Source: an uncultured Solobacterium sp.
GTDB lineage: Bacteria > Bacillota_I > Bacilli_A > Erysipelotrichales > Erysipelotrichaceae
Reading direction: 5' to 3'
NCBI GenBank assembly: GCA_927911475.1
Contig: CAKMPP010000014.1
Span: forward strand, 1-25,868
DNA length: 25,868 nt
In this document: piece after piece, positions 8,793 to 17,657 of the stretch
Layout: every line of letters starts with the position of its first letter
Numbering within the stretch: position 1 is the first letter of the stretch
Made by a program: the position numbers and the translations under genes
Notes under the pieces: model-generated
What the model saw: the letters and a program-made list of their open reading frames with translations, nothing else
Told to the model about the DNA's origin: nothing
The model's database searches: none

Positions 8793-9486
8793 ATGAGATA
8801 TTATTTATGTAGTAGTTTAGTTGATTATTCAAAGATGGAACTTCATAATGAATATCATTGGGTCGAAGATCTGTTAAAACATGTTCATTTTCCATGTCAT
8901 GCATTACTCGTTGCGTCTTCACCTGATGAGATTAAAAAAGACAAGACGCTATGCACAAGAGATTGTAGATGTGATGGAGAAACATGGTTTAAGTTTATCG
9001 GGTTTTGATATTCTGGATCGTAATAGTGCACACTGCACAAAAGAATTAATTGATAAAGCGGATATGATTATCGCAATGGGTGGTCATGTTCCGACACAAA
9101 ATTCTTTCTTCCAAGAGATTGACTTGAAGAAACATCTTCAAGAGTTTCGTGGAATCTGGATCGGTAGTTCTGCTGGTAGTATGAATAGCGCAACGCTTGT
9201 CTATACACAACCAGAGCTAGAAGGTGAAGTGATTGATACAACTTATCAGCGTTTTGTACCTGGATTAGGGTTAACAGAGAAGATGATTCTTCCACACTAT
9301 TCTTCTTGGAAAAATGAAGTGGTAGATGGCTTTCGACTGCTAGAAGATGTTACTTATCCTGATAGTCAAGGACATACGTTCTATCTAATGGAAGATGGCA
9401 GTTATGTACTTGGTGATACTGAAGAGAAGATAGAAGAAGTGATTGGTAAATACTATGTTCTTCGTGATGGAGTAATTGTTCAGTAA
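8793..9486 (+). CDS. Peptidase E-like (family S51) enzyme (frameshift at 8934-8939)
   Basis: About 230 residues after removing one A from the A6 run at 8934-8939, which joins LLVASSPDEIKK to TRRYAQEIVDVMEKHG. The glutamine-amidotransferase-like fold shows the nucleophile elbow IGSSAGSMNSA, where the SAGS serine takes the place of the amidotransferase cysteine as in dipeptidase E. MIIAMGGHVPTQNSF precedes it and MILPHYS supplies a candidate histidine. S51 enzymes cleave Asp-X dipeptides, but paralogs have diverged and the substrate here is not certain. The upstream 1-base gap to the Sel1 gene suggests translational coupling. Confidence 0.75.
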
Positions 9487-9499
9487 TGTATATAAAATG

Positions 9500-9531
9500 A
9501 AATGGTATCCGGTGTTGGATACCATTTTTAA
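9500..9531. terminator. Strong bidirectional terminator between convergent genes
   Basis: AAATGGTATCC pairs perfectly with GGATACCATTT around loop GGTGTT, with Ts on the plus side and As on the other. It serves both the peptidase gene and the metallophosphoesterase gene. Confidence 0.9.
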
Positions 9532-9534
9532 TCA

Positions 9535-10182
9535 TTAGAATTTAGTTACGAAGTATGGATAGAGGAATGACTTCTCTGTATGTTCAGGTGGCTCTACTTC
9601 GATGATCGCCTTTTGGTATCCATTAACAATCTTCGTACCACTTGCGTGGATAAGCTCTCTTTGGAATTGCCCGTATTCTTGGTGTACATGTCCATGTACC
9701 ATGTATGCAGGTTTATACTTATCTAGTAGTTCGTTGAAACATGCATAACCTGTATGTGGTAAATCATCCATATCACCATATCCTTCTGCAGGTGCGTGTG
9801 TTACTAGGATATCTACGCCTTTGGAAATCCAAAGACTTGGTTTGAGTTTGTTGATGCGTTTTTGCATCTCAGCTTCGGTATACATGAATGGTGATTCATT
9901 ATACTTCATACATCCACCCAAACCGGCAATGCGCAATCCCTTGTATTCATAAACTCGACCATCGATATCGACACATCCTTCAGGCGCATGGCGTAGGTAC
10001 GCTGTATCGTGATTGCCATGAACGTAGAAGAGTGGTTTATTTGCGACTGTCACAAGAAACTCAAGGTATCTTGCTGGTAAATCTCCACAGGAGATAATCA
10101 GATCGATATCTTTTAATATATTTGGTTTGTAGTAATCATATAGATATGGATCTACTTGATCACTTATGACTAGAATTTTCAT
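9535..10182 (-). CDS. Calcineurin-like metallophosphoesterase
   Basis: An intact 215-residue protein. Metal-binding motifs of the family are present in order: SDQVD near the N-terminus (a variant of D-x-H, with Gln replacing the usual His), CGDLP, YVHGNHD, VTHAP and MVHGHVH. These coordinate two metals and hydrolyse phosphomonoesters or phosphodiesters; the substrate is unknown. Its ATG at 10182 lies within the end of the upstream gene (23-base overlap), implying translational coupling and a shared function or regulation. It is cytoplasmic, with no signal peptide. Confidence 0.85.
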   Translation of the reverse strand: MKILVISDQVDPYLYDYYKPNILKDIDLIISCGDLPARYLEFLVTVANKPLFYVHGNHDTAYLRHAPEGCVDIDGRVYEYKGLRIAGLGGCMKYNESPFMYTEAEMQKRINKLKPSLWISKGVDILVTHAPAEGYGDMDDLPHTGYACFNELLDKYKPAYMVHGHVHQEYGQFQRELIHASGTKIVNGYQKAIIEVEPPEHTEKSFLYPYFVTKF

Positions 10183-11965
10183 CTGTTGTTTTAATCTCCG
10201 TTAATTCATCTCGTGGGATATTGTTTGAAGAAAGTTCTCCTACAATATTATTGTTTAACCAGTTAATACGAATAATATCTAATGGTTGTAAGCTACTATC
10301 TGCTTCTACAATCTGCTTGCCGGTACGGGTTTCAATTGGACCGGAAAATGGAACGATAGTACCTTCTTTGATTGCGGTAATAAAATGAGTCATACTACGT
10401 AAAATCGCAGCTGATGTGGAAGATGGTAGATAGAGTTCTTCTGCGCCTGAAGATAAACCTAACCAATAACTCTGTTCACTGATTTCCTTGTGTGTCAAAA
10501 TATCCTGTACAAGTAAATCATAGAAGAGTGACCAGTTATAAATAGGTACTGCTAGACATTCTTCTTGCGATTCTCTGAATCGGTATAAACCTGGCTTATG
10601 TGTTGTGGAACGATTATCCATGATGATTGCATTTTGACATGGTTCTTTTAAGATATGTACTTTGGCATCTGGAGAAGTCCAGGATACACCAAGTGCGAAG
10701 GCATTAAGTTCAATGACAGATACTTCATTATCATATGGTAAATAGCCAATCAGACGTTGCTCATGTATCATACCTGCTAAGATACCCATTAAGAAGAATA
10801 ACTCATAACTGCGTAATGCATAGGTATTGATAATATGTGATACAAGAGGTGTACAGTGATTCATAAACTTATGATCAGGATAGTCTGTCGCTGCTTTTAA
10901 TGTATCTTTTAATAAGAGTGGACTTGTGGTAATAATCCACTCATGGTTTTGACATGCTTGATGGATGATTTGTTCTGTTGTTTTTGTGTCGGAACAACCT
11001 GTATAGGCAGTGGTATTGAGGACACCTTCATAACGGTTATTTAGATAGGTTCTGCCACTTTCCAATACGGCTGTCTGTAAATCATTCAAATCGTTAGATG
11101 GATATAAGAAAGCAATCGTGAGTGGATCGCGCTCAGAATAATATTGTTTACGGAAGTTGAGTAGAGAAAGGATTGATTGTGATTTTGTCTTTGCTTTATA
11201 TTCAAGGCTTACATTACTTTCACTACGATTAAATTCTTTTAAAATACGCTCAATACGATGGCGTAGAATCATTCTGTTTTTATCTAACAAACTATCAAAT
11301 GTAAAAATCGATAGATAGATTAAGAAGGCATCTGAGATATTAAAGGACGGTTGGTTTTGTGTAATATCCTTTGTGACTAGTTCGAAACGATAGAAAGCAC
11401 CTTGGAAGGTCTGTACCAAGTCCTGTGGCCATTTTATTTCAAGGTTTTGTCCTAGCATATCTGCTAAAAGTTGATAACTACCAGGAATTGTAAAGCATGG
11501 TGTATATAAATTTGTGACTTTTTGGAATCGTAAGAATTCCTCGTATACCTGCATCTCTTGTGAATCGTTATGTACAGGCATAATACGAGTAATCTCTGCC
11601 ATGATAGAAGGAGCTTGCAAGTACTTTAATACAGATACACGTTTATTACCTTCTTTGACATAGAATGCATGCATGTATTCATATACCTGGATCGGTTCAC
11701 GGATACCTTCTTCGATTTGCGCATCATATAATCTAGACCACTTGGTAGCAAACTCTGTATCTTCATCTAGCGTTGGCATCCAACTTTCAGTAAAGGATGT
11801 TGCACGTGACGAAGTGATGGTACCTACCACAAGGTCTAAAGGAATTTCTAAGATACCTACATATACTTTTGGCAGATCGTTGAAAATACTGTTGTTTAAA
11901 ACCGCTAATGTTTCCTCGTCGGCTTTTCCTTTTTTACGAGCTAATGTGTATTCAGAAAGTGACAT
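10160..11965 (-). CDS. ParB-like / BMP-like fusion protein
   Basis: About 601 residues. The N-terminal ~150 residues include a ParB/sulfiredoxin-like segment (ETWMPTLDEDTEF-type region, then EPIQVYEYMHAFYVKEGNKR with VSVLKYL), where EGNKR is the usual phosphate-loop signature. From about residue 285 a domain resembling basic membrane protein (BMP) nucleoside-binding proteins begins (LTIAFLYPSNDLNDLQT, later SYELFFLMGILAGM and ELNAFALGVSW). There is no signal peptide or lipobox, so unlike a true BMP it is cytoplasmic. I choose the ATG at 11965, with AGGAG 8 bases upstream; the ATG at 11974 sits directly on that site. Function unknown: perhaps nucleoside sensing coupled to the ParB-like domain. 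It overlaps the phosphoesterase gene by 23 bases. Confidence 0.7.
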   Translation of the reverse strand: MSLSEYTLARKKGKADEETLAVLNNSIFNDLPKVYVGILEIPLDLVVGTITSSRATSFTESWMPTLDEDTEFATKWSRLYDAQIEEGIREPIQVYEYMHAFYVKEGNKRVSVLKYLQAPSIMAEITRIMPVHNDSQEMQVYEEFLRFQKVTNLYTPCFTIPGSYQLLADMLGQNLEIKWPQDLVQTFQGAFYRFELVTKDITQNQPSFNISDAFLIYLSIFTFDSLLDKNRMILRHRIERILKEFNRSESNVSLEYKAKTKSQSILSLLNFRKQYYSERDPLTIAFLYPSNDLNDLQTAVLESGRTYLNNRYEGVLNTTAYTGCSDTKTTEQIIHQACQNHEWIITTSPLLLKDTLKAATDYPDHKFMNHCTPLVSHIINTYALRSYELFFLMGILAGMIHEQRLIGYLPYDNEVSVIELNAFALGVSWTSPDAKVHILKEPCQNAIIMDNRSTTHKPGLYRFRESQEECLAVPIYNWSLFYDLLVQDILTHKEISEQSYWLGLSSGAEELYLPSSTSAAILRSMTHFITAIKEGTIVPFSGPIETRTGKQIVEADSSLQPLDIIRINWLNNNIVGELSSNNIPRDELTEIKTTDENSSHK

Positions 11966-12061
11966 AAGTATCATCTCCTAGCGTTACTATTATACTTGAA
12001 TATGAGGCTCTGGTCTAATGATGAAGTCTTGATATATAATCGCAAGGAAGGGAAGTGAACT

Positions 12062-12564
12062 ATGGTTGAATTTGTTAAATATACATCTATATTAGGGGAT
12101 ATCACGATTGCAATCGAAAATGATACGCTAATCGGCTTATGGTTTGATGGACAAAAATACGATAGAGCAAATGTACAAGGGAAATTTACGCAAGTTATTT
12201 CGCAAACTGCAGCAAAAACGATACAGTGGTTAGATGAATACTTCCAAGGAAAACATCCTAAGATGAATCTAAAGCTTTCTCCTAAGGGTACTAAATTTCA
12301 ACAAGCTGTATGGGAATGTTTATTAGCGATTCCTTATGGTCAAAGAAAAACATATAGTGAAATTAAAAATCTTGTCTGTAAGAAATTAGGAAAAGAATTT
12401 ATGGCAAACCAAGCAATTGGTACAGCCATTGGCCATAACCCAATCTCTATTATCATCCCTTGTCATCGAGTGATTGGAAAGATGGTAGTCTACATGGATA
12501 TGCTGGAGGGCTAGATAGAAAAACTTGGTTATTACAGCACGAAGAATTGACAGTTTTCCAATGA
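12062..12564 (+). CDS. ogt: Methylated-DNA-[protein]-cysteine methyltransferase (frameshift at ~12482)
   Basis: About 167 residues once one A is restored at 12482. The catalytic motif IIPCHRVIG is present, with the Cys that accepts the alkyl group from O6-alkylguanine. FQQAVWECLLAIPYGQRKTYSE is the DNA-binding helix region and ANQAIGTAIGHNPI precedes the active site. After the frameshift the expected ending GYAGGLDRKTWLLQHEE is read in the next frame to a stop at 12564; without the correction the protein stops early at 12514. The start has GGAAGGGAAG upstream. This is the suicide DNA-repair enzyme family (Ogt/AdaB), cytoplasmic. Confidence 0.9.
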
Positions 12565-12584
12565 TGCGAATGATGTAAATTAGA

Positions 12585-12788
12585 ATGATTTTGGGCTCTT
12601 GCGAGTGTATGACATGTTATACATATGAAAGGTTTCTTTTACAAGGAAATGAAATACGTTTTGATATTGTGATTGACTTTAATTGTGATAATCGTAAAGC
12701 GCTATATCAAGATATTTTGAAAAATGCACAAAATCATTATCTAGAGTATCCATTTAATACAATATTAGGTTGCGACATCCATGACTGA
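12585..12788 (+). pseudogene. Remnant of a cation diffusion facilitator (CDF) transporter C-terminal domain
   Basis: The readable segment NEIRFDIVIDFNCDNRKALYQ with ILKNAQNHYLEYPFNTILGCDIHD resembles the cytoplasmic C-terminal domain of CDF metal exporters (pattern SFDIVVDF...DRK..Y..V...YPEY...I..D.D). No transmembrane part is nearby. Upstream bases contain pieces such as LLRVYDML in other frames, suggesting several indels as well as loss of the first ~200 residues. No proper ribosome site precedes the ATG at 12585. This differs from the single-indel genes elsewhere in the window and is probably real decay or an assembly deletion. The family match is from memory. Confidence 0.5.
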
Positions 12789-12803
12789 TGTCGTTATTTT
12801 TAT
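12773..12803 (+). terminator. Rho-independent terminator
   Basis: CGACATC pairs with GATGTCG around a 7-base loop and is followed by TTATTTTTAT. It ends the ogt/CDF-remnant unit. Confidence 0.75.
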
Positions 12804-12905
12804 ATTTGATACAAGTGAAAAAATCGTGAAATATCTACAAATTATTTGACAATATTAGGAAGTATCTTTTAAAATAGGTTACATTGTCGGAAGGAGTTAA
12901 ATGAT

Positions 12906-13166
12906 ATGAAAAAGAAAATAAACACAATCGTAGGATCAATTGGTGCATTTGTTGGAATCTTCGTTTTTATCACTTATATCCCACAGATTATCGCAAACTT
13001 GAATGGTATAAAGGGACAGCCACACCAACCACTTACAGCAGCCGTTTCATGCTTGATTTGGGTTATTTATGGTTGGACAAAAGAGCCAAAGAAGGACTAT
13101 ATCTTAATTATCCCAAATGCATTTGGAGTTGTGTTAGGGTTCTTAACATTTATAACAGCACTATAA
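12906..13166 (+). CDS. SemiSWEET-type sugar transporter
   Basis: An 86-residue membrane protein with three predicted transmembrane helices: TIVGSIGAFVGIFVFITYIPQI, then LTAAVSCLIWVIYGW, then YILIIPNAFGVVLGFLTFITAL. The PQ motif in the first helix (YIPQI) and the conserved Asn of the last helix (IIPN) are hallmarks of bacterial SemiSWEETs, which dimerise to facilitate sugar uptake along a gradient. Length is typical. GGAAGGAG precedes the ATG. It is monocistronic, with terminators on both sides. The sugar is not predictable. Confidence 0.85.
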   Translation: MKKKINTIVGSIGAFVGIFVFITYIPQIIANLNGIKGQPHQPLTAAVSCLIWVIYGWTKEPKKDYILIIPNAFGVVLGFLTFITAL

Positions 13167-13208
13167 TATGCATTATCTAGCGTATAAATTTTATACAACG
13201 TTATAGAA

Positions 13209-13236
13209 CGGCATCGGTGATTGATGTCGTTTTTTT
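13209..13236 (+). terminator. Rho-independent terminator of the SemiSWEET gene
   Basis: CGGCATC pairs with GATGTCG (one G-U) and is followed by seven Ts. The right arm equals that of the terminator at 12773. Confidence 0.8.
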
Positions 13237-13312
13237 AATGATCATGTGACATACGGTAGTAGCCGAATTATTTTTTTCATATTACAATAGTAACGATAGA
13301 TAGGTGGTAATT

Positions 13313-14340
13313 ATGAAAATATTGAGTATTGCCGTACCATGTTATAACTCACAGGATTATATGGAACACTGTGTAGAGACATTATTAACTGGTGGTGAAA
13401 AAGTTGAAATTATTATCGTAAATGATGGATCTAAGGATGATACTGCAGCTATCGCTGATCGCCTAGCTGAAAAATATCCGACGATTGTTAAAGCCGTACA
13501 CCAAGAGAATGGTGGACATGGTGAAGCTGTAAATACAGGTATTAAGAATGCGACTGGTGTATTCTTCAAGGTTGTAGATAGTGATGACTGGGTTGGTGAA
13601 GAAGCACTTGCGACATTACTTGAAAAACTAGAAATGTTTAGTAATAGTGGTGAAGATGCTGTAAATGTTCCTGACTTAGTATTATGTAACTATATCTATG
13701 ACAAGGTAGGTGTTAAGCATAAGAAGGTAATTAACTATAAGGGTTATTTACCGCTTAACCGTACATTTACTTGGCAGGATGTAAAGAAGATGCCTCCGGG
13801 TAAATATATGACCATGCATGCGTGCGTATATCGTACAGAAGTATTGCGTGAAAGTCAGTTGGTATTACCTAAGCATACATTCTATGTAGATAATATCTAT
13901 GTATTTAAACCTCTACCATTGTAAAGAAGCTCTATTACTTAGATATTAATCTTTATCATTACTTCATTGGTCGTGATGATCAATCTGTAAATGAAAAGGT
14001 AATGATTAAGAGACTCGACCAACAGTTACGTGTAAACAAGATTATGATTGATACGCTCAGTGCGTATGATAAGTCTATTCCTAACTGCACGGAGTATATG
14101 TATTCTTACTTAGAGATTATCTCCGCAATTACTTCAGTTCTTGCGACATTATCTGGTACACCAGAACATCTTGCGATGAAAGAAGATTTATGGAAGTACA
14201 TGCAGGAAAAAGATGCAGAGATTTATCAGAAGGTGCGTTATTCCTTCGTTGGTAGAGCGGTAAACCTTCCGGGTAAGTTTGGTCAGAGTGCATTACTTGC
14301 AATTTATAAGCTTGCGCAAAAACTATATGGGTTTAACTAA
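13313..14340 (+). CDS. Family 2 glycosyltransferase (frameshift at ~13919)
   Basis: About 342 residues once one T is restored near 13919-13920, which joins DNIYVFKPLP to VKKLYYLDINLYHYFIGRDD. The N-terminal GT-A fold shows LSIAVPCYNSQDYMEHC, VNDGSKDDT and the metal/nucleotide-binding VVDSDDWV. These enzymes transfer a sugar from a nucleotide donor to cell-wall, teichoic-type or exopolysaccharide acceptors. There is no membrane segment, so it is cytoplasmic or peripheral. I choose the ATG at 13313, with AGGTGG upstream, rather than the GTG at 13304. The C-terminal half is helical and undetermined. Confidence 0.85.
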
Positions 14341-14362
14341 GCGGAATATCTCCGCTTTTTTT
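14340..14362 (+). terminator. Rho-independent terminator overlapping the glycosyltransferase stop
   Basis: AGCGGA pairs with TCCGCT around 5 bases, followed by a run of seven Ts; the stem begins in the stop codon. Confidence 0.85.
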
Positions 14363-14443
14363 GAAGCAGTAAACGTGCATCATAGTGAAATTGGAGTATA
14401 ATAAACCACAGTTTTATTTGAAACAGATAGGAGTGTAATCAAG

Positions 14444-14683
14444 ATGGATAAGACAGCAAAAATGATTATTGAATTAGTACCTGATGAGGTAATGCATAAG
14501 ATTCCATTCTTTGTAAGAGGACATGCCACAAAAGCTACAGTGGCTAAAATTGCGAAGGAACACCCAGAACTATATGCCCAAGCAGAACAGTGTGATGTAT
14601 TAGAGGGTGAACTAAAGGAACAACTCAGCAAAATCATCAATGATATCTTCGATCAGAAGATGAGAAAGCATGGATATAAATAA
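14444..14683 (+). CDS. Small conserved-looking protein with PCP_red-like motif
   Basis: A 79-residue soluble protein. The N-terminal stretch VPDEVMHKIPFFVRGHATKA resembles the short PCP_red-type domain (pattern IPFFVR..A...I...A), a motif found in protochlorophyllide reductase subunits and in many small stand-alone proteins of unknown function. A heptad-like acidic helix follows, ending with basic residues. A GGAGTG site lies 11 bases before the ATG and a strong terminator directly follows the stop, so it is a single-gene unit. The family match is tentative; no function can be assigned. Confidence 0.65.
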   Translation: MDKTAKMIIELVPDEVMHKIPFFVRGHATKATVAKIAKEHPELYAQAEQCDVLEGELKEQLSKIINDIFDQKMRKHGYK

Positions 14684-14705
14684 AAAAGGGGTAATCCCTT
14701 TTTTT
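14682..14705 (+). terminator. Rho-independent terminator
   Basis: AAAAAAGGG, loop GTAAT, CCCTTTTTTT: an ideal hairpin with U tract just after the stop of the small protein. Confidence 0.9.
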
Positions 14706-14778
14706 GCGTTCATAGGGTACAATAGTGGCAAAGATTCATTAACAAACCAACCTGTGATAAAATAAAGGCGGTGATAAT

Positions 14779-15438
14779 ATGAAAAAAGTAATCGCAATCG
14801 TTGAAGACGAAAAAGATTTAAATGAATTAGTAAAAAGATATCTAGAAAAAGAAGAATACGAAGTACGTTCGTATTTGGATTTTGATGAGGCTTACTCTCA
14901 TACATCTGATGAAGATATACATCTGTGGATTCTTGATATTATGTTAGGCGATAAGAGTGGATTTGATCTCATTGAAGCTATCAGATCCTATCGTTCAGAA
15001 GTGCCTGTTATCTTTATGTCGGCACGTGATAAGGAATTTGACCGTATCATTGGACTTGAAAAGGGTAGTGATGACTATATCACAAAGCCATTCTCTCCAA
15101 AAGAACTTGTATTACGTGTCAATAACTTGATTCGTCGTATTTACAAAGATGAAGCAGAACATATCAAGGTCGATGGCTATGAGATTGATGAAGCACAGAG
15201 AATTGTCATCGAAGATGATAAGCAGATTGATTTAACAACCAAAGAGTTTGAACTCTTGATGATGTTTGTGAATAACCGTGGTACTGCTTTCCCTCGTGAA
15301 CAGATTCTATCTCAAGTTTGGGAAGAGAATTACTTTGGTAGTGACCGTGTCGTAGATGATACGTTACGTAGACTTAGAAAGAAAATGCCGAATTTAAGCA
15401 TTCATACGATTTATGGATTCGGTTATAGGCTCGGATAA
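14779..15438 (+). CDS. OmpR-family response regulator, CssR-like
   Basis: An intact 219-residue protein. The receiver domain has the acidic pair in IVEDEKD, the phosphoacceptor Asp in HLWILDIMLGD, Ser/Thr in VIFMSARD and Lys in ITKPFSPKE. The C-terminal winged helix (FELLMMFVNNRGTAFPREQI through VDDTLRRLRKK) binds promoter DNA. HLWILDIML and RIIGLEKGSDDYITKPF are close to what I remember of Bacillus CssR, the regulator of the secretion/misfolded-protein stress response (HtrA-type targets). An AAGGCGGTGATAAT ribosome site precedes the ATG. The stop overlaps the kinase start (TAATG), so it is cotranscribed with its partner kinase. Confidence 0.9.
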   Translation: MKKVIAIVEDEKDLNELVKRYLEKEEYEVRSYLDFDEAYSHTSDEDIHLWILDIMLGDKSGFDLIEAIRSYRSEVPVIFMSARDKEFDRIIGLEKGSDDYITKPFSPKELVLRVNNLIRRIYKDEAEHIKVDGYEIDEAQRIVIEDDKQIDLTTKEFELLMMFVNNRGTAFPREQILSQVWEENYFGSDRVVDDTLRRLRKKMPNLSIHTIYGFGYRLG

Positions 15439-16840
15439 TGAAGCGCATACGAATGTGGTTGCGTGAGTTAAGTTTGTCGCAACAGTTGCTCAGTATGATC
15501 TTCCTTTCATCATGATTTTTGCGATGTTCGTGATTATCTTTCTTTCGCCATCGATTGAACGATTTACCGAAGCGGAAATGTATAATCGCTTGCATAGTGC
15601 GCAAGAAAGCTTAATTTTATACGCAGATCAAAATCCAGGACAGTCTTTAGACTTCGTACAGACAGATGGTGCAATCAGTGCATACTTGTTTGATCATGAG
15701 AAGAATACTTTCACTGTTATTTATGGAAGTAAGATGGATCAGACTTTAAAGGAAAGACTGAAGACAAATGCGAATGTTCCATATTCTGGTACACTGGATT
15801 CTTTTTATACGCCAGAAGATCAATTAGATGGAACAAATACCCCTGTAGATAATACTGTTTTATATTCTAAGACATTATTAAATGATGGTCGTGAATTGAT
15901 TACAGTGATGTCAAACGCTGCCCAGCAGCGCTTGCGGGATAGTTTAATCAATGGCGTTGTGCTGTTGAACGTTAGTTTTGTAATTGGCTTTATGGTGATG
16001 TTGTTAATATGGGTAACGACTTTAATCTTGCCGTTATCGCAGATTAAGTATTATATTGCGAAAATTAAGAATGAAGAAGATGCAGAACTCGTAGTAAAAC
16101 GTAATGATGAGATTGGCGAAGTTGCGGATGCACTTCGTGATATGAATTCCCAACTAAAGAAACAAAATCGTGAGAAAGAGGAAATGATTCAAAATATTTC
16201 GCATGACTTAAAGACACCAATTGCGACGATTAAGTCATATGGAGAATCGATTAAAGATGGTATCTATCCATATGAAACATTGGAGAAGTCTGTCGATGTC
16301 ATCATTGAACATGCTAATCGCTTAGAAAAGAAGGTTAAGAGTCTAATCATCCTCAATAAGATGGACTATCTAAAAGATACCGTTGAGGAAGGTAACCATC
16401 TCAACATGAATAAAATTATTGATAAAGCATTGTTATCTCTCAAGGTTGTTCGTCCAGAGATTAGCTTTATCTGCGAACTGGATGAAGAGGTTTACTTCCA
16501 TGGTGAAGAAGAACCATGGCGTATTGTTGTAGAGAACTTGATTGATAATGCATTGCGTTATTCTAAGAGTTATATCAAGGTGACATTACAAGATGATGAG
16601 TTATGCGTAATTAATGATGGCAAGAATATTTCAAAGGACCGCTTGAGCACATTATTTCATCGCTATGAAAAGGGAACAGATGGCCAATTTGGTTTAGGTT
16701 TATCCATTGTTCACCGTGTAGTAACAACCTATGGATATCGTGTAGCAGCAGAAAATCTCACTGAAGGTGTATGTTTTAGAATCTGGCATGATGCTAAGAC
16801 ACAAAAACCAAAGAAAACAAATGAAAATACTCCAGCATAA
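15438..16840 (+). CDS. Sensor histidine kinase, CssS-like (frameshift at ~15506-15512)
   Basis: About 467 residues when the ATG at 15438 (MKRIRMWLRELSLSQQLLSM) is joined to the downstream frame by adding one base near 15510. Membrane segment 1 is around FAMFVIIFLSP. An extracytoplasmic sensor of ~120 residues follows, then membrane segment 2 (GVVLLNVSFVIGFMVMLLIW), a HAMP linker, the H-box IQNISHDLKTPIATIKSYGE, an N-box (VENLIDNALRYS) and a G-box (GQFGLGLSIV). The SIKDGIYP and FGLGLSIV stretches are CssS-like. It phosphorylates the adjacent regulator, probably in response to envelope or secretion stress. Without the correction only a start at 15512, lacking the N-terminus, is seen. Confidence 0.85.
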
Positions 16841-16893
16841 ACGTGTATTAATGGGTGAAAATTTCATCAATATCGATTAAAATATAAAGACAT

Positions 16894-17656
16894 ATGAAAA
16901 AAACAGAACAGATTTACGGTGTAAAAACAGTATATATCACAGAAGGTGAAGGACCAGATATGATTCTTCTGCACGGATGGGATCAGAATAAGGAAATGAT
17001 GCAAGCAATCTTTGATCACTACAAAGATCGCTATCGTGTTTTTGCGATAGATTTTCCTGGCTTTGGTGAAAGTGATAATCCGCCAGTTGCTTGGGGCGTT
17101 CCTGATTATGAGGCCTTCTTAGAAGACTTTATCGCAGTGAATCAAATTCAAAATCCTATTCTTGTTGGACATTCCTTTGGTTGTCGTGTAGCGATTCGCT
17201 ACGGCGCAAAGAACCCAGAGAATGTTAAGAAGATGTGCTTAACAGGTGCTGCGGGTATACGTCCAAAGCAATCCCTTGAAAGTAAGATTCGTGTTAAGCT
17301 GTTTAAAGCTGGTAAGTGGCTTTTAAAAGTGACTGGTCAAACTAAAAAAATTAGAAGAACTTCAAAAGAATGCTGGATCAGAGGATTATCGTAATGCGCA
17401 GGGTATTATGAGACCTACATTTGTGAAGGTAGTGAATGATGATGTAACAGAGTTATTACCTTTGGTAAAGTGTCCAGTATTACTTGTATGGGGTGATTTA
17501 GATACGGCTGCACCACTATGGATGGGACAGCAGATGGAGAAGATGATGCCTGATGCAGGTCTTGCGATATTTGCGGGTGATGACCACTGGGCATATTGGC
17601 ACCAAGCAGACCGTTTTAATCGTGTTCTGGACATATTCTTAAAGGAGACGGCTTAG
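16894..17656 (+). CDS. Alpha/beta hydrolase (frameshift in A7 at 17344-17350)
   Basis: About 253 residues after removing one A, giving KKLEELQKNAGSEDYRNAQG. The fold is shown by MILLHGWDQ (oxyanion loop), AIDFPGFGESDNP, the nucleophile elbow ILVGHSFGCRV, the acid in LVWGDLDTAAPL and the catalytic His in AGDDHWAYW. There is no signal peptide. It is a cytoplasmic esterase or lipase-like enzyme of undefined substrate. It lies one base upstream of MurF, suggesting coupling to the cell-wall gene. The ribosome site is weak (TAAAGACAT), and a TAAAAT box sits only ~10 bases before the ATG, so the leader would be short. Confidence 0.85.
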
Positions 17657-17657
17657 T

